Shown: positions 42,853-47,759 of the stretch, piece after piece | How positions within the stretch are numbered: position 1 is the first letter of the stretch | Layout: every line of letters starts with the position of its first letter | Source: an uncultured Clostridia bacterium | GTDB taxonomy: Bacteria; Bacillota; Clostridia; Christensenellales; Borkfalkiaceae | Assembly: GCA_934254725.1 (NCBI GenBank) | Contig: CAKQLR010000011.1 | Coordinates: forward strand, 1-47,759 | Direction of reading: 5' to 3' | DNA length: 47,759 nt | The notes under the pieces: generated by a model | The model's input: the letters and a program-made list of their open reading frames with translations, nothing else | Told to the model about the DNA's origin: nothing | The model's database searches: none | Position numbers and translations under genes: made by a program

Positions 42853-43749
42853 TTATTGCTCGTCCTCTTTGTTCTTCGTCGGGAAATACATATAGACAAT
42901 CATTATCGCCATAACTATAAGAGTGAGTACCACGCCCATTGCCGAAGCAAGACCGTATCCTTCGCTCGAATGCAGGCTTTCGTTATACAAAAGCACCCCG
43001 ATCGTTTCAGTGGCGGACGCATTCGGAACGAGGGCGTATAGCCCCTCGAAGCTCTTGAAAGCCCCCACTACGCCGAGAATTACGTTAGCCGTGATAAGCG
43101 GCTTTAATTCCGGTAATTCTATTTTAAGAAAGATTTTCAACGAAGAAGCGCCGTCCAGCATAGCCGCTTCGATTACGCTTCTGGATACGTTGTTTATCTG
43201 CGTTGTGTAAAGCACCAGCCCCATACCGCCGCCGGCGCCGTAAAGCGAGGTGAAAAGTACGACGAAAACGAGTATTTTCTGGTCGCCCAGGAAATTTATA
43301 GGCTCGCTTATAATTTTTAAGTTAAGCAATATGCTGTTGAAAAATCCATACTCGTCGGGCGTCAGCATATAATTCCACAGTCTGCCTATCGTAACCGCCG
43401 AAACGACGCATGGCAGGTAGAATATATACCTCAATACGTTGAGAAGTTTATGCTTCGCCACAAAGAACGAAAGAATAATAGTGGAAACCTGCCCCACGAG
43501 TATTCCCCACGCTCCGTACAAAATCGTTCTACCGAGAGCTTGCAGCCATCTGTCGGTTTTAGCGACGCTGAGATAATTTTTAAGCCCTACGAAATCCCAC
43601 TCCGCGCCGATGCTTTTTATATGAAAGAAGGACATATACAGGCTGTATACCACGGGAACGACGACGAAAAGAATCATCAGTATCCCGCCCGGTATCAAAT
43701 AAAAATAGCAATTAAGCCCTTCTTTTTTTGATAAAGATAATTTCTTCAT
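42853..43749 (-). CDS. ABC sugar transporter permease (MalF/UgpA type)
   Basis: A 298-residue CUT1 permease with six predicted helices. It begins with a cytoplasmic segment and a first helix (YFYLIPGGILMILFVVVPVV). The EAA-like loop is SVIEAAMLDGASSLKIFLKI followed by ELPELKPLITANVILGVVGA. It partners the 41937-42836 permease. It starts 6 bases after the binding-protein gene, so the two are strictly co-transcribed. Confidence 0.92.
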   Translation of the reverse strand: MKKLSLSKKEGLNCYFYLIPGGILMILFVVVPVVYSLYMSFFHIKSIGAEWDFVGLKNYLSVAKTDRWLQALGRTILYGAWGILVGQVSTIILSFFVAKHKLLNVLRYIFYLPCVVSAVTIGRLWNYMLTPDEYGFFNSILLNLKIISEPINFLGDQKILVFVVLFTSLYGAGGGMGLVLYTTQINNVSRSVIEAAMLDGASSLKIFLKIELPELKPLITANVILGVVGAFKSFEGLYALVPNASATETIGVLLYNESLHSSEGYGLASAMGVVLTLIVMAIMIVYMYFPTKNKEDEQ

Positions 43750-43755
43750 TACTTG

Positions 43756-45063
43756 TTACCATGCGTTTTTAAGTCTTGCCCAGGCTTGTTCAACGGTTTC
43801 GCTGTTGTTTATTACCGCATTGAAAGAGGATTCGCAAGCGGAGTCAAGACCCGATTTATAGAAGTAGTTCATCCAGAATATGGACATTCCGTTATCTCTT
43901 GCTTCATCGTAAATGGGCTTGAAAGCGGCGTCGAAAAGCGCCTTTTTGGACGCGTCTACGTTTTCGTAGGAAGTATTCTTTACAACGGGATAAAGGAAGC
44001 TGTTGAATAAAGCCCTCTGCGCCGCGTCGGAATACATAAACTCGATTACCTTTTTGCATTCTTCCACGTGTTGTGATTTTGAATTTACAACAAGGCAGTC
44101 GTTATAAATACCCGAAATACCGCCCTGCGCTCCCTCTGTTGCGAAAGCATCGGGGGCGTCGGGCAACGTGAACGCGCCTACTTCGAAGTTACACGATTTG
44201 CTGTAATCGAGAAGGTCGAGCCCGGGGCACATTACCATAAGCGCCTTCTGCGTTGCGAAGTTGTTCGCCGCGCTTTCGGAAGTATAACCGGTGAGATTTT
44301 GTGCGAAAATGCCGTCTTTTCTCATCTGTTCCACCCATTTGTAGGTGTTGAGCATAGCGTCGTTATCGAACGGGTTCGTCGCGGAAGCCGTCTTGGGCTG
44401 AATAATCGCGTCGAGCTGATCTTTGGACATGGTTTTGCCGCTCATCGCCTGAAGAACATGATAAGTATAGCCGGTTACTATCGTCTGATATTTTTGTTTG
44501 CCGTTGTCTTTGATACCTTTTACGGAGTTGCAAAGAGATACGAGTTCGGCATAGCTCGAAGGAACGGTAAGTCCGTTCGCTTCAAACACAGTTTTGTTGT
44601 AGAAGATAACGGGGCTGCAGAAGCCGAATATAGGCGCGCACCAGAATTCGTTGTCTATCTGGTTGAGAAGAGCTACTTCGTGGAAAGTATCCTTCTTGGA
44701 ACCGATAACGTCCTCGAGCTTGACGATTCTGCCGCCCTTTTGCAAAATGGGAACGACAAGACCGCCGGAAGTGGCAGCCATATCGGGCGCGCCCTTGCCG
44801 TCGAGAAGTACGTCTAACCCCGTACCTAAGTTTGTGCTCGGAGTGAATTTCAGTTTGATGCCTTCGTTCGCCTCTTCAAAAGCTTTTTTGAACCAGCCGA
44901 TAAAGTAGTTGGGTTGATTGACTGTGGATATCCAGATTTCGATTTCCACGTCTTCCGTTTTTCCGCCGCTGTGAGAGCCGCTGTCGTCCTGTTTTCCGCA
45001 ACCTGCGAACGTAAGCAGTATCAGCGAAAATAAAAATGCCAAAATACGATTGAAAGTTTTCAT
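43756..45063 (-). CDS. Extracellular sugar-binding lipoprotein of an ABC importer
   Basis: A 435-residue solute-binding protein (family 1, CUT1). The signal peptide ends in TFAGC, a good lipobox, with Cys22 then becoming the lipid anchor. The mature part starts with an acidic GKQDDSGSHSGG linker. It has the two-lobe binding-protein pattern: EIEIWISTVNQPNYFIGWFK, then GAPDMAATSGG and a later YTWVEQMRKDGIF-type segment. It probably binds an oligosaccharide released outside the cell and hands it to the adjacent permeases. The gene is 16 bases after the alpha-mannosidase and 6 before the permease. Confidence 0.9.
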   Translation of the reverse strand: MKTFNRILAFLFSLILLTFAGCGKQDDSGSHSGGKTEDVEIEIWISTVNQPNYFIGWFKKAFEEANEGIKLKFTPSTNLGTGLDVLLDGKGAPDMAATSGGLVVPILQKGGRIVKLEDVIGSKKDTFHEVALLNQIDNEFWCAPIFGFCSPVIFYNKTVFEANGLTVPSSYAELVSLCNSVKGIKDNGKQKYQTIVTGYTYHVLQAMSGKTMSKDQLDAIIQPKTASATNPFDNDAMLNTYKWVEQMRKDGIFAQNLTGYTSESAANNFATQKALMVMCPGLDLLDYSKSCNFEVGAFTLPDAPDAFATEGAQGGISGIYNDCLVVNSKSQHVEECKKVIEFMYSDAAQRALFNSFLYPVVKNTSYENVDASKKALFDAAFKPIYDEARDNGMSIFWMNYFYKSGLDSACESSFNAVINNSETVEQAWARLKNAW

Positions 45064-45079
45064 TATTTATCCTCCCGGT

Positions 45080-47533
45080 TTAAATTTTTATCTCTTTTAT
45101 TTCTTTCAAAACAGTTCCGTTCAGTTCCAGAGTCTTTATTTCAAAAGGCTCAAACGTGCACGAAATGCTCTGTTTTTGCGCGATAAAGGCGGCTTTTGCT
45201 TCGCCGTCACTTGTGTTTACAAGCCTTATGACGTAAGAGCCATCCGAAGATTTTTTCATTGCCGTCATAATGACCGTGCCGTCGCCCGACAAAGATATTC
45301 CGCTTTTTTCAATTTCATTATTTCCTTGAGGGAAGATGTTCTGAACGAACGGCTTTTCGTTAAAGGAAAGGGCTTCCCTGTCGATTTTCTCTTTGACCTT
45401 ATCGTAACTGTCCGCGAGAATTTCAAACGAATAGCGGTGTTCGCCCTGGTCGCACCTCGGGCTGTATCTGTCGTCGCGGAGAATTCTTCTGTCCGGCGAA
45501 ATGAAATGCGCGGTATACGCCGTGCCGCGAACCAGCGAGAGCTGCAAAACGTTGCCCTTTGCGCTGAAACCGTAAATGCAATTATTTATAACGGCAAGGG
45601 CGCTGTTTTTCTTTTCGTCCCTGAGCAAAACCCATTTGTGGCAAACCCTTTCGCTTCCGTCCGACGGGACGTTTTCGAAACCGCCCAAAATCTGCGTTTC
45701 CGCGCAGGACATGTTTTTCGACGGAATTTCAAGCTTTATCATTTTGTCTTTATGATTGAAATCGAGTTCCATATCAACTACGATTTTTCTGCTTGTTTTA
45801 TATACCTTGTACTGCGTGACTACGGAGCTGTTATCCGCAACGAAAACCGCCTCTATCACACAAAAAAGCCTGCCGTCCTCAATAATTCTTACAGGAGAAA
45901 GATCCTCCGTTTTGCACCCAGAAATAACCGCGGCTTCTTTCCTCGAGGCAAGTCTGAAAGGCTTTTGTCTTTCTACAAGTCTCTTTTGCTGGTACGGCTG
46001 CATTGCCCAGGGGTCCTCGTTGTCCTCGTATATAACGGGCAGGAATGCGGGCGAGCCGATATATTCCGTGCCGTCCACTACAAGGCTTTCGATAAGCCCG
46101 CTGTTTATGCCGACGGTCACTTTTCTGCCGTTGTTTTCTATGGTTATGTCCTCGTTACAAACGGGAAGCACGGGTTTTTCGGGGCGATGAACGCATTTAA
46201 TATCGAAACGCGTAAGGCTCATGGGTTCGAGTTCGGCTTCGAAAGCCACTTTCTTCGCCCATTCTATGGGAATATTGGAATCCTCTTTTATAACCTGCGA
46301 AACGACGGTGCCTTTATCATTTCTAACTCCAAGATCGGCAAAGCCTTCAAAAAATCTTTCCGCCATCAGAACGGGGTTTTCTATGTATTCCGTCACCTTG
46401 TACGGCGCGGGATTGAACACGAAAACGGGGTATTCGAGCGGCTGAGCTTTTTTGCAATCCTTGGCGAGCATGTACATGGCTTTCGCGTTTAAAGCGTTTA
46501 GCCTGTTTATGCCTTCGCCTATCATTCTGAGGGCTTCTTCCTTTACAAACCTGACCGTTGTGCCGGGCAAAATGTCGTGAAATTGTGCGAAAAGCAGGAC
46601 TTTTTGTATTTTATCCATCTCCTCCGAGGGATACTCCGTGACGCCCGACATATCGGCGTAGCTCAGGAGTTTTTCGGTGGCGTAAAACAAATTTTCAAGC
46701 TGACGGTGCGTTTGCTTTATCTCTATCTGCGAGGTATAGCAACCCGGAAAACAAGGGTATAAATCCCCTTGGAACTCTTTCCTCGAAAAATACTTATTCT
46801 CGGCGAAAAATTCTTCGGGCGAGGAATAAACGAATTCCACGTCCGGCATTTCCTTTTTCAAGTCCTCTATTCTTTCGAGGTCGAGACGGGAAGGTCCGCC
46901 GCCGTGATTGCCCACGCCCCACAAAACTATCAGCGTTTCGTCGTCCTTAGCAATATCCATTTCCGCTTCTATTTTTTCCCTTGCCTTGCCCATTTCGCTG
47001 TTATACGAACTCGGACGAGAAAATTTAAGCTCTCCCCCGCCAAGCCCTTTCCATGTAAAATCCGGCGCTAACGGAAGAAAACCTTCCATAGGTCTGTGAG
47101 ACATATAGCCCGTTATGCCGAGCTTGTTTAAAACATACGGAAGCCCCTGGCTGTGCCCGAACGAATCCAGGTTTGTCGCTACGGTATTTGCGGGTTGATT
47201 GAACTTTTCGGCAAAATATTTTCTTCCCGTAAGCACCTGACGAATAATGGACTCCGCCGTGGGAATGTTGCAATCCGGTTGGAGATACCACCCGCCCATA
47301 ATTTTCCATTTGCCTTTTTCTATAAAGGTTTTGATGCGGGCGAACAGCTGCGGGTCGTATTCCTCCACCCACTCGTACAGCACCGATTCGTTATGGCAAA
47401 AGACAAAATCGTAACTGTCCAGCAGGTTCGCCACGGAGGAAAACGTGGAAAGCGCTACGGATTTTCCCTCGGCAATATCCCACTGCCAGACCGGATCGAT
47501 ATGCGCGTTACATAATAAAAATACTTTTTTCAT
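45080..47533 (-). CDS. GH38 alpha-mannosidase
   Basis: An 817-residue cytoplasmic GH38 enzyme, a retaining zinc-dependent alpha-mannosidase. The N-terminal CNAHIDPVWQWDIAEG gives the zinc ligands H11 and D13. NLDSFGHSQGLPYVL carries the nucleophile (D123), and MGGWYLQPDCNIPTAES and LPGTTVRFVKEEA are typical. A later beta-rich domain fills the C-terminus. Length is at the short end of class II GH38. There is no signal peptide, so it acts after import. It is the first gene seen in the transporter operon, with AGGTG before ATG 47531-47533. Confidence 0.93.
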   Translation of the reverse strand: MKKVFLLCNAHIDPVWQWDIAEGKSVALSTFSSVANLLDSYDFVFCHNESVLYEWVEEYDPQLFARIKTFIEKGKWKIMGGWYLQPDCNIPTAESIIRQVLTGRKYFAEKFNQPANTVATNLDSFGHSQGLPYVLNKLGITGYMSHRPMEGFLPLAPDFTWKGLGGGELKFSRPSSYNSEMGKAREKIEAEMDIAKDDETLIVLWGVGNHGGGPSRLDLERIEDLKKEMPDVEFVYSSPEEFFAENKYFSRKEFQGDLYPCFPGCYTSQIEIKQTHRQLENLFYATEKLLSYADMSGVTEYPSEEMDKIQKVLLFAQFHDILPGTTVRFVKEEALRMIGEGINRLNALNAKAMYMLAKDCKKAQPLEYPVFVFNPAPYKVTEYIENPVLMAERFFEGFADLGVRNDKGTVVSQVIKEDSNIPIEWAKKVAFEAELEPMSLTRFDIKCVHRPEKPVLPVCNEDITIENNGRKVTVGINSGLIESLVVDGTEYIGSPAFLPVIYEDNEDPWAMQPYQQKRLVERQKPFRLASRKEAAVISGCKTEDLSPVRIIEDGRLFCVIEAVFVADNSSVVTQYKVYKTSRKIVVDMELDFNHKDKMIKLEIPSKNMSCAETQILGGFENVPSDGSERVCHKWVLLRDEKKNSALAVINNCIYGFSAKGNVLQLSLVRGTAYTAHFISPDRRILRDDRYSPRCDQGEHRYSFEILADSYDKVKEKIDREALSFNEKPFVQNIFPQGNNEIEKSGISLSGDGTVIMTAMKKSSDGSYVIRLVNTSDGEAKAAFIAQKQSISCTFEPFEIKTLELNGTVLKEIKEIKI

Positions 47534-47581
47534 ACACCTATTGTTTTTTCTAAAAAGCGATATCTTTTTTTATGAAAATCT

Positions 47582-47606
47582 GTCGTAAGACGACGTTTTT
47601 TCGTCG
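47582..47606. promoter_or_regulatory. Inverted repeats in the GH38 operon leader
   Basis: GTCGT-AAG-ACGAC (47582-47594) is a perfect inverted repeat. It overlaps a second one, CGACG-TTTTTT-CGTCG (47591-47606). Both are between the candidate promoter and the GH38 start, suitable for a repressor site or a leader hairpin. Confidence 0.45.
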
Positions 47607-47629
47607 CAGGACATATTTTTCTATAAAAT

Positions 47630-47658
47630 ATCTTAGCAAAACGAATGGCAATTTTCAA
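47630..47658 (-). promoter_or_regulatory. Weak candidate promoter of the GH38-ABC-surface-protein operon
   Basis: On the minus strand TTGAAA (47653-47658) and TAAGAT (47630-47635) are spaced by 17 bases. The -10 is poor, so this is tentative; the real promoter could lie beyond the right edge. Confidence 0.35.
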
Positions 47659-47759
47659 TAGCCCCGGGAAAGTTTTTAGTCGGTTTTTCAAATTTCTTAA
47701 TGTAACTTTAATGCCTCTTCCGCGTAAACGGCAAATAACGGGCAAACACATTTTGTTAC

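Noticed and set aside
45050..46492. 480-codon plus-strand frame opposite the GH38 gene
   Set aside because: Antisense of a gene with unambiguous GH38 active-site residues; no independent evidence of coding.
47530..47751. Open frame of 73 codons upstream of the GH38 gene
   Set aside because: It covers the presumed promoter and inverted repeats, is full of Lys and Arg from AT-rich DNA, has no RBS and no recognisable content.

Overview
The window looks like a chromosomal segment of a Bacillota (Firmicutes) bacterium, probably an anaerobic, glycan-degrading member of the Clostridia. Signs for this are the low-to-mid GC content, strong TTGACA/TATAAT-type promoters, GGAGG ribosome binding sites, a near-perfect CIRCE (HrcA) operator at htpG, the Bacillota gene order rpsO-pnp-ylxY-M16 peptidase, and an rplJ leader with an attenuator. 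It is a contiguous assembly with about 35 genes, nearly all on the minus strand to the right of 16.5 kb. Two genes, a TIR protein and a GH3 glycosidase, carry small frameshifts that are either real lesions or consensus errors.

Layout. 1-3.7 kb (plus): the tail of an unidentified gene, a GNAT acetyltransferase, and a large three-part protein (TIR domain, STAND-like P-loop region, C-terminal HD phosphohydrolase) that looks like an immune or abortive-infection protein. 3.8-9.1 kb (minus): a ferritin-like protein, then rpmG-secE-nusG-rplK-rplA and rplJ-rplL, with an acidic protein of unknown function upstream. rpoBC do not follow rplL. 9.4-16.4 kb: an M6-type metalloprotease lipoprotein, galactokinase, an isolated murG, and a glycerol kinase / monoacylglycerol-lipase-like pair. 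16.5-21.4 kb (minus): rpsO, pnp, a ylxY-type deacetylase with altered catalytic residues, and an M16 peptidase. 21.7-27.2 kb (minus): a GH78-related hydrolase, htpG plus a nitroreductase, and an RpiB/LacAB-type isomerase.

27.4-47.5 kb (minus) is a carbohydrate-utilisation region. Reading in the direction of transcription, a GH38 alpha-mannosidase, a sugar-binding lipoprotein and two ABC permeases are followed by a GxGYxYP-like lipoprotein and a 1906-residue repeat-containing surface protein. All are separated by 6-32 bases and so probably form one operon. A second unit (GH28-like, GH78 and a frameshifted GH3 gene, separated by 3 bases or overlapping by 4) has its own promoter and a possible LacI-type operator. 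The simplest reading is capture of a plant or mucosal glycan at the surface, import of oligosaccharides by the ABC system (its ATPase is not encoded here), and removal of mannose, rhamnose, uronic acid and glucose-type residues.

The best candidate for an undescribed system is the TIR-NTPase-HD protein at 691-3629. I found no CRISPR array, tRNA, rRNA, insertion sequence or prophage gene.
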